64,000 bases of DNA from Paraburkholderia largidicola (GCF_013426895.1 NZ_AP023176.1:372001-436000), one strand, 5' to 3'; numbered from the stretch's first letter, positions 1-8,760 are shown. The notes: generated by a model from the sequence alone, not told the origin. Numbers and translations: made by a program.

Positions 1-51
1 CATCGGGGCGCTAACTACACTGACCGACGAGACCCACTCGCGTTTGGTTCG

Positions 52-996
52 TCACGCCGCATAAACACAAGCCAGCGCTGAAGTCAGTATGGTCCCCGCA
101 GGCGGAGTCTGAACATCGCCGTCGATTGCAAACTGCTCGTGCGCGAGATCGAGCATCGCAGTCAGCGCCGGCGTGACGATCGTGTCCTTGTTGCGGATGA
201 ACACGGTCTTCACATGCGCGAACTGCGACGGAAGCGCGTGACAATGCACGGCATGCTTCACGCCATGACTTTCCACCACCGATCGCGGCAACAGCGTAAT
301 CCCCATGCCTGCCGCGACGCACGACATGATTCCGTCCAGCGTGCCCAGCTCCATCACCTGGCCCGGGATGATGCCCGCCTGATAGAACCAGTTTTCGAGC
401 GTCGAGCGGTAAAAGCAGCCGGTCCTGAACGCGAGCACCGTTTGTCCCGACATCTGCTTCGCAAGCGCAGCCAGCGATTCGAACTCGACGCCGCTCACGA
501 GCACCAGCTCTTCTTCGAAGACTTCTTCCTGATGAAGCGACGAACTCTGATGAAAGCCGCCGACGAACGCACCATCCAGCCGATGGCATTCGACTGCCTT
601 GATCAACTCGTTCGTCGTACCCGTCATCAGCGACAGTTGAACCTGCGGAAACTGCACGTGATACTTCGCCAGCACTTTCGGCAAACGGATCGCGGCCGTC
701 GTTTCCATTGACCCGAGGCGCAGCAGCCCACGCGGCGACGCATTGTCCAGTAGCGCGTTGCGGCTTTCATCCGTCAACTGAAGGATGCGCTGCGCGTAGC
801 CCAGAAAAATCTGCCCCGCCGACGTGAGCACCACGCCGTTCTTCTGCCGGATGAACAACTGCTGGTTCAATTCCGATTCGAGTTCCTTGATGCGCATCGT
901 CACGTTCGACTGAACGTTGTGGATCTTTTCAGCCGCTGCCGTAAAGCTGCCGCATTCGGCCACTGCGCAAAACATTCTCAGATGCCTCAGTTCCAT
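52..996 (-). CDS. LysR-family transcriptional regulator
   Basis: A 314-residue protein with the usual LysR layout. The N-terminal winged helix-turn-helix (about residues 1-60, starting MELRHLRMFCAVAECGSFTAAA) is followed by a linker helix and a periplasmic-binding-protein-like effector domain from about residue 90 to 295. Length is normal for the family (about 300). The ATG start places the helix-turn-helix at the extreme N-terminus, as expected. It is transcribed away from the small DUF2784 gene on its right, and its target cannot be told from the window because the gene beyond it lies outside. Family assignment is secure; the effector is unknown. A C-terminal tail of about 20 residues extends past the usual end of the domain. 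Confidence 0.93.
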   Translation of the reverse strand: MELRHLRMFCAVAECGSFTAAAEKIHNVQSNVTMRIKELESELNQQLFIRQKNGVVLTSAGQIFLGYAQRILQLTDESRNALLDNASPRGLLRLGSMETTAAIRLPKVLAKYHVQFPQVQLSLMTGTTNELIKAVECHRLDGAFVGGFHQSSSLHQEEVFEEELVLVSGVEFESLAALAKQMSGQTVLAFRTGCFYRSTLENWFYQAGIIPGQVMELGTLDGIMSCVAAGMGITLLPRSVVESHGVKHAVHCHALPSQFAHVKTVFIRNKDTIVTPALTAMLDLAHEQFAIDGDVQTPPAGTILTSALACVYAA

Positions 997-1261
997 CGTG
1001 CGCCTCGCCGGATCACCTCGGATGATGAAGATTCAGGCTAGCACACCCGGCCTGATGATTGACTTGCGCACGGGGACACAAACGCGCGCATCGTTGACGC
1101 GCTGGAAAAGCAGCGGATTTCAGACCGACAGGTTCACGCTGCGCCACGGAATGAGCGAAACGCGGCACAATGCCCTCGCAGAGGAAGAATGCAACCGGCC
1201 CGATTCTTCACTGCAGCGCGTCATGCGAGCCGGGCCGAGACGGAAGCGCGCAGGAAACGTC

Positions 1262-1630
1262 ATGATCTGGTTGGCCGACGCAGTGCTCGTCTTGCATGCG
1301 CTGATCGTCCTGTTCATCGTCGGCGGATTGATTGCGATCTGGGCGGGCGCAGCGTTGAAGCACGTCTGGGTGCGCAATCGCGCTTTTCGCCTGTTGCATC
1401 TCGCGGCGATCGGCGTGGTCGCGATGCTCGCAGCGCTCGACGTGCCGTGCCCGCTCACCGTGCTCGAAGATCGGCTGCGCACGGGAGGCACCGTCGAGCA
1501 AGGTTTCGTTCAACGTTGGGTGAGCCACTGGCTCTACTACGATTTTCCGGCCTGGACGTTCGTCGTTGCGTATGTGGCGTTTCTGCTGATCGTGGCGATT
1601 ACATGGCGATGCATTCCGCCGCGCCGTTGA
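1262..1630 (+). CDS. DUF2784 family membrane protein
   Basis: A 122-residue hydrophobic protein with three to four predicted membrane helices (about residues 4-28, 40-60, 95-118). The opening MIWLADAVLVLHALIVLFIV and the conserved CPLTVLEDRLR segment between helices match the DUF2784 family as I remember it; that family has no established function. I start at the ATG at 1262 because upstream in-frame sequence is not hydrophobic or conserved and the segment from this ATG matches the family length. The gene stands alone between a divergent LysR gene and a convergent MFS gene, so context gives no role. Confidence 0.8.
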   Translation: MIWLADAVLVLHALIVLFIVGGLIAIWAGAALKHVWVRNRAFRLLHLAAIGVVAMLAALDVPCPLTVLEDRLRTGGTVEQGFVQRWVSHWLYYDFPAWTFVVAYVAFLLIVAITWRCIPPRR

Positions 1631-1651
1631 GAGCAGGAACCGCGCACGCGC

Positions 1652-2818
1652 TCATTCCCGCTGCACTGCATCCGCCATGGATGGCCGTAACTGAATCATC
1701 ACCGACACACACCCGAGCCCGAGTCCGACCGCACACACGCCGGGCCATTGCCATACGCTCCACGCCCAGATGCCCAACGACGACCCGAGCGCGCCGCCCG
1801 CAAAGCGGATCGTCATGTAGAGCGTGTTGATGCGGCTCATCGCGTCGCTCTTGATGCTCATATTGCGCGCCATGTTCGCGACATGTCCGCTCTGCAATCC
1901 GAGGTCGAGAACGATCACGCCGGCGACGAGGCCCGCAACGGTATTGCCCGTCGCCGCGAGAATCGCGAAGGCCACGACGAAGATGGCGCCGCTAGCGAGC
2001 ACGACGTGACGCGGGTTGCGTGTGTCGATCAGCTTGCCTGCCCCCGTCGATGCCGATGCGCCGACCACGCCGACCAGACCGAACAGGCCCGCGACCTCGC
2101 TGCCGTAATGCGGGTCCATCGCGCGCAAATGAAACGCGAGCGTGGCCCAGAACGCGCTGAATGCGGCGAACTGCAGCGCGGCAATCGCCGACGTCTGGCG
2201 AATCAGCGGCTCTTCGCGAACCAGCGTCCATAGCGAACCCATCAGCCGCCGATACGAGCCCGAGTACGTGGGCTGCGCATTCGGCAGCATGCGCGACAGC
2301 ACGGCGGCCGTGACGAGCATCGCTGCCGCCGCGACCCAATAGACGGCGCGCCAACCGAAATGCTGCGCGATCGATCCGGAAATCGTGCGCGACACGAGGA
2401 TGCCGCACAGCAAACCGAACATCACGATGCCGACCGCCTGGCCGCGTTGCTGTGGTCCGGCGAGTTGCGCCGCGAACGGCGTGAGCAACTGCGGCGCGAC
2501 GCTGACGAGGCCCGTCAGGAAACTGGCCGCGACGAGCCAGTTCAATGTCGGCGACAGCGCGATCGCGGCGAGCGCGACGCTGGCGATGCACAACAGCGTG
2601 CGCAGCATCGAACGGCGTTCGAGCTTGTCGCCGAGCGGCACGAACAGCAGCAGCCCGAGCGCATAACCCGTTTGCGCGGCGACGGATACAGTTCCCGCCT
2701 GTCCCTCGCTGGTGTGGAACGCCAGCGCGAAGTCGGCCAGTAAAGGCTGGTTGTAATAGTTGTTCGCGACCACGACGCCGGCTGCGCCCGCCATGAGCCA
2801 GAAGATCGAACGTTTCAT
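1652..2818 (-). CDS. MFS transporter, drug/sugar-efflux-like
   Basis: A 388-residue twelve-helix major facilitator protein. The N-terminal helix carries NNYYNQPLLADFA, typical of a proteobacterial exporter subgroup (arabinose/multidrug efflux-like DHA1 members). A charged loop, PLGDKLERR, corresponds to the MFS motif A between helices 2 and 3. The ATG at 2818 gives a complete first helix. It is divergent from the LysR gene starting at 2959 with a 140 bp shared promoter region, a common regulator-target pair, so the LysR protein probably controls this exporter. Substrate is unknown. Confidence 0.88.
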   Translation of the reverse strand: MKRSIFWLMAGAAGVVVANNYYNQPLLADFALAFHTSEGQAGTVSVAAQTGYALGLLLFVPLGDKLERRSMLRTLLCIASVALAAIALSPTLNWLVAASFLTGLVSVAPQLLTPFAAQLAGPQQRGQAVGIVMFGLLCGILVSRTISGSIAQHFGWRAVYWVAAAAMLVTAAVLSRMLPNAQPTYSGSYRRLMGSLWTLVREEPLIRQTSAIAALQFAAFSAFWATLAFHLRAMDPHYGSEVAGLFGLVGVVGASASTGAGKLIDTRNPRHVVLASGAIFVVAFAILAATGNTVAGLVAGVIVLDLGLQSGHVANMARNMSIKSDAMSRINTLYMTIRFAGGALGSSLGIWAWSVWQWPGVCAVGLGLGCVSVMIQLRPSMADAVQRE

Positions 2819-2958
2819 TGGTGTGTGTTCCCGTGGCTTCGCTGCAAGTCGATAGACGACTTTATCGTCCCGTTCACAACGAATGTAGACTATTCCGGAA
2901 ATTGCCGGTATCCATTCAAAACGGCAAGCAGCCTTGCCAAATCCGGAAGAGTCGAATT

Positions 2959-3846
2959 ATGGACCGCTTTGAAGCCATGAGCGTCTACGTGCGGGTCGTG
3001 GACGCGGGAAGTCTGTCGGCCGCCGCGCGCGCGATTCCGATGTCGTTGACGTCAGTCAGCAGGCACATCTCGGCGCTCGAGGCGCAGTTCGGCGCGCAAT
3101 TGCTTCGGCGCACCACGCGCAATCTCGCGATGACGGACGAAGGGCGCATTCTCTACGACCGCGCGAAAGCGATTCTCGGCGAAGTCGACGAGCTGGGCAG
3201 CGCGTTGTCGGCGGGACGCGGGAAGTTGTCTGGACGGCTGCGGATCGCGGCGCCGAACCTGCTTGGCCGGCTCGTGGTCGCGCCGCTACTGCCGCGTTTT
3301 CTCGCGATGCATCCCGAGGTCGCCGTCGATCTGATGCTCGTCGACCGCGCCGTCAATCTGGTGGAAGAGGGGCTGCATGTCGCCGTGCGCGTCGGCCGGC
3401 TGCCGGATTCGAGCCTCGTTGCGCGCAAGCTCGATGACATCCAGATGGTGGTGTGCGCGGCGCCCTCGTATCTCGCGCAACGCGGCACGCCCCGCAAGCT
3501 CGACGATTTGCGCAAGCACGATTGCCTCGTTTTCTCGGATGCGCCGGGACCGGTCGAGTGGCGCTTCCAGTCGGGCGCGACGCGCACGCGCATCGGCGTG
3601 ACGGGCCGTCTGTGGATGAACAGTCTCGATGCGCTGGTGTCGGCGGCGATCGAGGGCGCGGGCATCGTGCGCGCGCCCGCGTGGCAGGTGGCGGCGCATA
3701 TCGGGCGAGGCCGCCTGCAGCCCGTGCTCGACAAGTTTGCGCCGCCTGCCACGCCCGTGCACGTGGTGTTCGAGCGCGCGAAGCTGTCGTCGCCGAAGAT
3801 CAGGACGTTCGTCGACTATCTCGTCGATCAATGGGGCCGAGCGTGA
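2959..3846 (+). CDS. LysR-family transcriptional regulator
   Basis: A 295-residue regulator beginning MDRFEAMSVYVRVVDAGSLS, the typical start of LysR proteins of the CrgA/DmlR-like subgroup. The helix-turn-helix covers about residues 1-60 and the effector domain about 90-290 (RLRIAAPNLLGRLVVAPLLPRFL opens it). The open frame extends upstream to 2818, but the start at 2959 is chosen because it puts the DNA-binding domain at the N-terminus. It is divergent from the MFS exporter gene at 1652-2818 and likely regulates it and itself. Effector unknown. Confidence 0.92.
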   Translation: MDRFEAMSVYVRVVDAGSLSAAARAIPMSLTSVSRHISALEAQFGAQLLRRTTRNLAMTDEGRILYDRAKAILGEVDELGSALSAGRGKLSGRLRIAAPNLLGRLVVAPLLPRFLAMHPEVAVDLMLVDRAVNLVEEGLHVAVRVGRLPDSSLVARKLDDIQMVVCAAPSYLAQRGTPRKLDDLRKHDCLVFSDAPGPVEWRFQSGATRTRIGVTGRLWMNSLDALVSAAIEGAGIVRAPAWQVAAHIGRGRLQPVLDKFAPPATPVHVVFERAKLSSPKIRTFVDYLVDQWGRA

Positions 3847-3872
3847 ATTGAGCCGGCGCGTGCCGGCCGCGT

Positions 3873-4754
3873 TCAGACGGTCATGGCGAGTTCCGCACGC
3901 GCGGAGCGCAGCGTCTCGTGCGCGTGCGCAAGTTGCGCGACGAGCGCCGCGGATGCTGCCGTGATGGGCATGCGTACCTCATCGGAGATACGTCCTTCGA
4001 TCGACAGCATGGCCTTGATCGCCGATGGATTCGGCGCGGAGAACAGCAGCTTGAGAACGGGCTTGAGTCGATCGAAGATCCGGCGTGCTGTCTCTGCGTC
4101 GCCCGCTTGCATGAGCGACTGAATTTCGATCAGCAGATCCGCGCAGACATGCGCGCTCGCGAGAATGCCGCCGTGCCCGCCCGACGCGAGGCAATCGACG
4201 AAGGCCTCGTCGGTGCCGCACAGCACATTGATGGGTAGCTTGCCGAGCGCGTCGAACGTCTGCGCCACGCAAGCCTTGATCGCGACGATGTTCTCGTGTT
4301 CCGCGAGCCGCGCAACGGTAGCGGGTTCGATCGATACGCCTGTCCGATGCGGCACGTCATAGAGCACGATGGGACGCTCGGTTTCGCGGGCGATCTGTTC
4401 GAAATGCCACGCGATGCCCGCCTGATCGGGGCAGACATAGGCGGGCGGCGAGACGAGAAAGCCTGCCACGTCCCATCGCTCGAAGCGCCTGATCTCGCGC
4501 ACGAACTCGCGCGTGTCGAAACCGCCGATGCCGACGAGCACGGGCAAGCGGCCATCGACGACATCGCTGATCGCCTGCAACACCGTCACGCGTTCGATGT
4601 CGGAGAGCAGCGCGGCCTCGCCCGTGGTGCCGAGCGCGACGATGCCGGCGATACCGGTGCGCGCGTAATGATCGGTCAGCGTTTGCAGCGCTTCGATATC
4701 GACTTCACCGGAACGAAATGGCGTGACGAGCGGAATCCAGATTCCCGAGTACAT
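3873..4754 (-). CDS. DapA-family (dihydrodipicolinate synthase / N-acetylneuraminate lyase) aldolase
   Basis: A 293-residue class I aldolase. The family signature GTTGE lies at residues 42-46, the catalytic Tyr at 132 within YDVPHRTG, and the Schiff-base Lys at 160 (VAIKAC); spacing matches E. coli DapA. GTDEAF near residue 180 is also typical. The true DapA housekeeping gene normally sits elsewhere with lysine or cell-envelope genes. An isolated copy beside a LysR regulator and an exporter is more likely a catabolic pyruvate-dependent lyase of the broad DHDPS/NAL family. Substrate cannot be assigned. It ends 26 bp from the LysR gene stop (convergent). Confidence 0.85.
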   Translation of the reverse strand: MYSGIWIPLVTPFRSGEVDIEALQTLTDHYARTGIAGIVALGTTGEAALLSDIERVTVLQAISDVVDGRLPVLVGIGGFDTREFVREIRRFERWDVAGFLVSPPAYVCPDQAGIAWHFEQIARETERPIVLYDVPHRTGVSIEPATVARLAEHENIVAIKACVAQTFDALGKLPINVLCGTDEAFVDCLASGGHGGILASAHVCADLLIEIQSLMQAGDAETARRIFDRLKPVLKLLFSAPNPSAIKAMLSIEGRISDEVRMPITAASAALVAQLAHAHETLRSARAELAMTV

Positions 4755-4764
4755 GTTCGCTCCT

Positions 4765-5091
4765 TCACCTGACGATGCGCGTGATAGTGCCGATGGTCGC
4801 TTCGGACATCGTCGCGATCAGCGTGTGAAGCGTGAAATCGAGATCTTCGGGGGCGATGTTGAAATGCACGCACACCGTGTTGCGCAGCATATGCGTGTGC
4901 GAAATGTAGACGCCGAGCGGCGAGTGGAAGAGCGTCGCGAGGTGATTGCGAAACGCGTCCGGCGAGATGCCGGTGAGAAAGATTTCGAGTTGAACGCGCT
5001 GTGCGCGCAGAGGCACGACGTTGGAGCGGAGTTGCGTCGAAGGAATATCCGGGACGAAGTCTTGCGGCGCGCGAAGTTGTGCGGAGCCCAT
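4765..5091 (-). CDS. Hypothetical protein of 108 residues
   Basis: An open frame immediately upstream of the DapA-family gene on the same strand (10 bp gap), suggesting co-transcription. I use the ATG at 5091; the frame continues to a TTG at 5184, and neither start has a convincing ribosome site. The protein has no signal peptide or membrane helix. Its middle contains a hydrophobic alternating stretch (VQLEIFLTGISPDAFRNHLA) that could form an alpha/beta fold. I do not recognise a family. Codon use with strong G/C third positions supports coding. Confidence 0.5.
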   Translation of the reverse strand: MGSAQLRAPQDFVPDIPSTQLRSNVVPLRAQRVQLEIFLTGISPDAFRNHLATLFHSPLGVYISHTHMLRNTVCVHFNIAPEDLDFTLHTLIATMSEATIGTITRIVR

Positions 5092-5315
5092 GTTGTTGAT
5101 TGCCACGACGGGCAGTTGTCGAGATGAACCTAGCGTACTGCGATTCGCGTAAACGTCGTGTAAAAAGCGTGCGCGTTTGCGCAAACGGGAGAGATCGACA
5201 TAGCGCGTTTATTGCGCGGGCCGTTGTCTTTACACTGAATTTAGAAGGGGCTCGTTACGATCTTCGGGATTGGCGTCGCAGCGCCGCTGCGTGACGTCAT
5301 GTCCTGGAGTTAACC

Positions 5316-5687
5316 ATGTTCGAAATCGGAAAAGAATATTCTCGTGAAGACATTCATCAGGTAACGGGTGGCAGCAAGCACGCGTTTTTGCCCGTCAAGG
5401 GCGGTAAGGTTGTTGCCGCGCGATTGCGGCCCGATCTTAATCCGCATGCGCCTGAGGTGATTCTATGCGACGGTAGCGCTTCTTCGCGCGCGGCGGGGCG
5501 CACTCTGGCGCGGCAGGTTGAGCCTGTTCCTGTTTTTGTGCGGACGGCGGCGGATCGGTTTCGATATGTGGGGGAGTATGTCGTTGCGGAGTCGATGACG
5601 GCGGCGGCTGATTATGCCGAGTATGTTAAGGGGAGTAGTTTTACGCTTGCGCAGGTTTCGAGGGTTATCAGAATGAAGAGACGATGA
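5316..5687 (+). CDS. Small protein resembling SRA-like (McrA-type) nucleic-acid-binding modules
   Basis: A 123-residue protein starting MFEIGKEYSREDIHQVTGGS, preceded by a clear GGAG ribosome site 7 bases upstream of the ATG. The pattern GKxYxRxxIxxxxGG, then ARLRPDLNPHAPEVILCDG, then FRYVGEYVV resembles the SRA-like domain found at the N-terminus of some McrA-type HNH nucleases and in stand-alone proteins. This is family memory, not a search result. No HNH motif is present, so if the assignment holds it would be a binding module without nuclease. It stands alone between a divergent hypothetical gene and the palindromic repeat region. Third-codon G/C bias falls off toward the 3' end. Confidence 0.55.
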   Translation: MFEIGKEYSREDIHQVTGGSKHAFLPVKGGKVVAARLRPDLNPHAPEVILCDGSASSRAAGRTLARQVEPVPVFVRTAADRFRYVGEYVVAESMTAAADYAEYVKGSSFTLAQVSRVIRMKRR

Positions 5688-5727
5688 AGGTTTTTTTGCC
5701 GTCCGGCGGGTAGGGTTTTTTGTGCTT

Positions 5728-5846
5728 TGCGCTGGCATCCGCGTTTTGTTATTGGTTCGCAAGCGTTGCCCCTGTGCGGGGCGGCACCTACTTTTCTTTG
5801 CCGCCGCAAAGAAAAGTAGGCAAAAGAAAGCGGCTCACACCGCCAG
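5728..5846. repeat. Left arm of a large imperfect palindrome
   Basis: This 119 bp arm pairs with the reverse complement of 6271-6389, which has the same length. Most bases match, including the outer TGCGCTGGCATCCGCGTTTTG, the middle GTTGCCCCTGTGCGGGGCGG and the inner GCGGCTCACACCGCCAG. Within the arm is a near-perfect hairpin at 5787-5820 with a 15 bp stem (cctacttttctttgc / gcaaagaaaagtagg) and a 4-base loop. I recall this hairpin as a common dispersed repeat in Burkholderia-group genomes. No transposase is nearby. Confidence 0.85.
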
Positions 5847-5991
5847 TTCTAGTATTTGCCTGAGGGCCCCCAAAGGGTCTTACACTTCACACGGCAACCA
5901 CGTGACCCACGTTCGTTGCCAGCGCACTTGCGATGCGCCTCACCCGCTTCACCCTCCCGTGTTACAGCATGCCGTGCCACTCAGTCCACCG

Positions 5992-6127
5992 CCGCCCAGG
6001 TGGCAAACTGTGTGTCGGCTCGAGTGCTCCACACGCCTTACTTCGGACCGGTAGCGAATGCGCTCCACCTGTAAGAGCGCCAACTTTTACGGCGCGACCA
6101 CCTACACACAGTTTGCCACCTGGGCGG
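5992..6127. repeat. Central inverted repeat inside the palindrome
   Basis: A 24 bp sequence at 5992-6015 (starting CCGCCCAGGTGGCAAACTG) recurs as an exact reverse complement at 6104-6127. The two copies enclose about 88 bp that could form a loop. The repeat lies near the centre of the larger palindrome whose outer arms are at 5728-5846 and 6271-6389. Confidence 0.85.
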
Positions 6128-6270
6128 CACATGCCATTCGCTGCCGCTGGCCGTCGTATGGGTGCGTGAAGTAGGTGATGCGAGTATTCGAAGCGCTGGC
6201 AACGGACAACGAACAACGCGTTACCGCGTGACATATGGGGACGTTGAGGGCCCGTGGATAGGAACACGTG

Positions 6271-6389
6271 CTGGCGGTGTGAGCCGCTTTCTTTTGTCTA
6301 CTTTTCTTTGCGGCGGCAAAGAAAAGTAGGTGCCGCCCCGCACAGGGGCAACGCTAGCAAACCAGAAGCAAAACGCGGATGCCAGCGCA
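6271..6389. repeat. Right arm of the large imperfect palindrome
   Basis: This is the inverted partner of 5728-5846. It contains its own hairpin at 6298-6329 (ctacttttctttgc / gcaaagaaaagtag). It lies about 50 bp downstream of the stop codon of the minus-strand MFS gene, so a transcript of that gene would run into the hairpin. Confidence 0.85.
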
Positions 6390-6397
6390 TAGACAGA

Positions 6398-6440
6398 ACA
6401 AACCCAACCCAACCCCAACCCCAACCCCAACAAAAACCCC
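6398..6440 (-). repeat. Telomere-like TTGGGG tract, potential G-quadruplex
   Basis: Read on the minus strand, the stop codon of the MFS gene merges into TAGGGG. This is followed by a T-rich spacer, then three TTGGGG units, then two TTGGG units. At least four runs of three or four G separated by short T loops satisfy the usual pattern for an intramolecular G-quadruplex on the coding strand, directly at the 3' end of the transcript. It could act in termination or message stability; that role is inference. Confidence 0.75.
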
Positions 6441-7750
6441 TACCGATTAACCATCTCCTTCGAATAAGAAAGCGCCAACACACCCCCAACAATCATACAG
6501 ACGGCAAAACCATAAAGCCCAGCGCTTTGCGAATGAAAAGTATCCCTCAACCAGCCAATAAAATAGGTACTACCAAACCCGCCAAGATTGGCAATAGAAC
6601 ACGCAAACGCGATCCCCCCCGCCGCCGCCGACCCTTTCAAAAAAGTCGAAGGCAACGACCACACCACAGGCATCGCGGCCGCCGCGCCCGCATTCACGAG
6701 CGAGAACAGAAGCACAGTCGTCAGCGTGCCATGCGACCCACCCGCAGCAACGGCCAGCGCGACAGCGGCCACCGCAAAAGGCACCACGATATGCCAGCGC
6801 CGCTCCCGCATCCGATCCGAACTCGCACCACACCACAACGTGCCGATCACAGCCACAGCATTAGGCACAGCCATCAACCAGCCAATCGTGTACGCGTCCT
6901 TGACGCCCGTATCCCGCAAGATCGACGGCAACCAGAAACTCACCGCATAAAGCCCGAGCAACACACACAGATCGATCAGCCCAAGCGCCCACACCTTCGG
7001 ATCGACGAATGCCGCGCCAAGCGCGTGGCTCTTGTTACCGGCCGGATCGGCATCGAGATTCGCCCGCAACACGCGCTTCTCATTCGCGTCGAGCCAGTTC
7101 GCCGATTCGATGTTGTTCGGCAGCCAGCGCAGGATCGCAACGCCGAGCACCACGGAAGGCAGCGCCTCGATCAGGAACAGCCATTGCCAGCCGCCAAGTC
7201 CATGCGCACCGTCGAAGAAGCGCATGATCCAGCCGGAAATCGGACTGCCGATCATGCTCGACAGCGGCAGGCCGACCATGAACAGCGCCACGATACGCGC
7301 CCGCCGCGCGTCGGGATACCACTGCGTCAGATAAAGCAGCACGCCCGGAAGAAAGCCCGCTTCCGCGACACCGAGCAGAAAGCGCACGGTGTAGAACTGC
7401 ACCGGCGTCTTCACGAACATCGTCGCGCCCGACAGGATGCCCCACGTAATCATGATGCGCGCGATCCACAGCTTCGCACCCACGCGTTGCAGGATCAGGT
7501 TGCTCGGCACTTCGAACAGGATGTAGCCCGCAAAGAACAGGCCCGCCCCAAGACCGTAAATCGTGTCGCTGAACTTCAGCGCATCGAGCATCTGCAGTTT
7601 CGCAAGCCCGATGTTGATGCGGTCGAGATAGGCCGCGAAATAGCACAGACAGAAGATGGTGATCAGGCGGAACGTGACCTTGCGGTATAGCTCGCCGTGT
7701 TGCGTGGCGGCGGGAGAAAGAGCGGCGCTGCCGGATTGCACGGTGGACAT
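6440..7750 (-). CDS. nicT: MFS transporter of the anion:cation symporter family, probable nicotinate uptake protein (NicT-like)
   Basis: A 436-residue twelve-helix ACS-family transporter. After a hydrophilic N-terminus of about 30 residues, the first helix ends YFAAYLDRINIGLAKLQML, the hallmark of this family (tartrate, glucarate, phthalate and NicT-type importers). I start at the ATG at 7750, which has AGGGAG seven bases upstream; the frame extends to 7825. It lies next to the MarR-type regulator and the nicotinate catabolic genes. Pseudomonas putida KT2440 has an MFS gene nicT within its nic cluster, so nicotinate or hydroxynicotinate is the likely substrate. The substrate is inferred from context only. 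Confidence 0.8.
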   Translation of the reverse strand: MSTVQSGSAALSPAATQHGELYRKVTFRLITIFCLCYFAAYLDRINIGLAKLQMLDALKFSDTIYGLGAGLFFAGYILFEVPSNLILQRVGAKLWIARIMITWGILSGATMFVKTPVQFYTVRFLLGVAEAGFLPGVLLYLTQWYPDARRARIVALFMVGLPLSSMIGSPISGWIMRFFDGAHGLGGWQWLFLIEALPSVVLGVAILRWLPNNIESANWLDANEKRVLRANLDADPAGNKSHALGAAFVDPKVWALGLIDLCVLLGLYAVSFWLPSILRDTGVKDAYTIGWLMAVPNAVAVIGTLWCGASSDRMRERRWHIVVPFAVAAVALAVAAGGSHGTLTTVLLFSLVNAGAAAAMPVVWSLPSTFLKGSAAAGGIAFACSIANLGGFGSTYFIGWLRDTFHSQSAGLYGFAVCMIVGGVLALSYSKEMVNR

Positions 7751-8299
7751 GAGGACTCCCTGTTGGGATGGGTCGAATTGAAGTTTGCCGCCCGATGCGT
7801 GCACACATCGAACGCTCACAAGCATCTGTATAGCATGTCAAAATATAAGCGTATACGCTCGAAATTACCCTGGTGTCCGGAAGCTTTCCGGATTTTCAAC
7901 GGGGCATCGAAAAAGCACGGACTGTTCATGCATGACAAGGCGTTTGGAAAAACAAAAGGCGTATGAGGAATGCCGCTGGATGGTGCTTCTTTCGCACATG
8001 ATTTGTGCGTATGCGCTCGAATATAAAGTGTCATCACTGGAATCGGAAAACGCCTCGATCACGCGCGGACGCTGCCCTGACAACGCGCGCCACCGTCAGC
8101 AGAGCCATGCCGTCAGGCGCACAAAGGAAATGAAGACCTGACAGATGATCTTTTCGATCGCGGGGCCGCATCGAACGCCTTTCGTCTGACGGCGAATGAT
8201 CTGGCGCAAACACAAACCGGACTCGCATATCGCATGCCAAGGTTGAGGGTGTACACTGCATCGTTTCCAGCTATCGGGCCCGTCGCAGGCCGTACGTTC
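7751..8299. promoter_or_regulatory. Divergent promoter region between nicT-like gene and nicR
   Basis: About 550 bp without a supported gene. A perfect 12 bp palindrome, AGCGTATACGCT, lies at 7848-7859 inside ATAAGCGTATACGCTCGAA. A close direct copy, GCGTATGCGCTCGAATATA, starts at 8007. A GTGTACAC palindrome lies at 8249-8256, about 45 bp upstream of nicR. These are candidate operators for NicR or another regulator. The short open frames here have no ribosome sites or codon bias. Confidence 0.5.
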
Positions 8300-8743
8300 A
8301 TGCCGTCTCACAAGGACTCTTACGACTTTCACGATCAGGTGGGCCATCTGCTGCGTCGTGCCTATCAGCGTCATGTGTCGATCTTCCAGGAAGCCATTCC
8401 TGATTCCGATCTCACTGCCGCGCAATTCGTCACGCTTTGCGCGGTGAAGGAAAAGCAGGGCTGTTCGCTCAACGACATCGTCAAGGCGACCGCAATCGAT
8501 CAGGCCACCATTCGCGGCGTAGTCGAGCGCCTGAAAGCGCGCGCGCTGATCGAAGTCCTGCCCGACCCGAACGATGGCCGCAAGCTGCTGGTGCGCGCAA
8601 CAGCACCCGGCCTCGCGCTGATCGAGCGCACGGTGCCGTTCGCGAAGCAGGTGACCGAGCGCACCTATGGCACGCTCAACGCGGGCGAACGCGTGGCGTT
8701 GCTGTTCCTGCTGCGCAAGATGATGGAGTCGGACGGCGAGTGA
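8300..8743 (+). CDS. nicR: MarR-family repressor of nicotinate degradation, NicR-like
   Basis: A 147-residue MarR-type winged helix protein. The dimerisation helix comes first (DFHDQVGHLLRRAYQRHVSIF), then a recognition region (CSLNDIVKATAIDQATIRGVVERL, residues about 60-85) and the wing with DPNDGRKLLV (about 92-101). I start at 8300 because upstream in-frame codons do not fit the family. In Pseudomonas putida NicR and Bordetella BpsR, the MarR protein represses the nic genes and is released by 6-hydroxynicotinate; this is established knowledge for those proteins. Here it ends 17 bp from the convergent molybdenum-subunit gene and lies within the cluster, so the same role is likely. Confidence 0.85.
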   Translation: MPSHKDSYDFHDQVGHLLRRAYQRHVSIFQEAIPDSDLTAAQFVTLCAVKEKQGCSLNDIVKATAIDQATIRGVVERLKARALIEVLPDPNDGRKLLVRATAPGLALIERTVPFAKQVTERTYGTLNAGERVALLFLLRKMMESDGE

Positions 8744-8760
8744 ATGCCGTGGCGCGTGCG

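Larger units (their letters stand above)
5688..6439. other. Gene-free region made of nested inverted repeats and a C-rich tract
   Basis: No gene with homology or codon bias is seen in these 750 bp. The frames that stay open here are artefacts of the repeats. The region holds a pair of 119 bp inverted arms, a central 24 bp inverted repeat and a telomere-like tract (separate entries). Confidence 0.7.

Noticed and set aside
5728..6389. The palindrome as an insertion sequence
   Set aside because: No transposase, no target-site duplication that I can see, and no coding capacity.
6254..7690. A 478-codon plus-strand frame across the palindrome and nicT-like gene
   Set aside because: Starts in a repeat and runs antisense to a clear membrane protein; Arg/His-rich.
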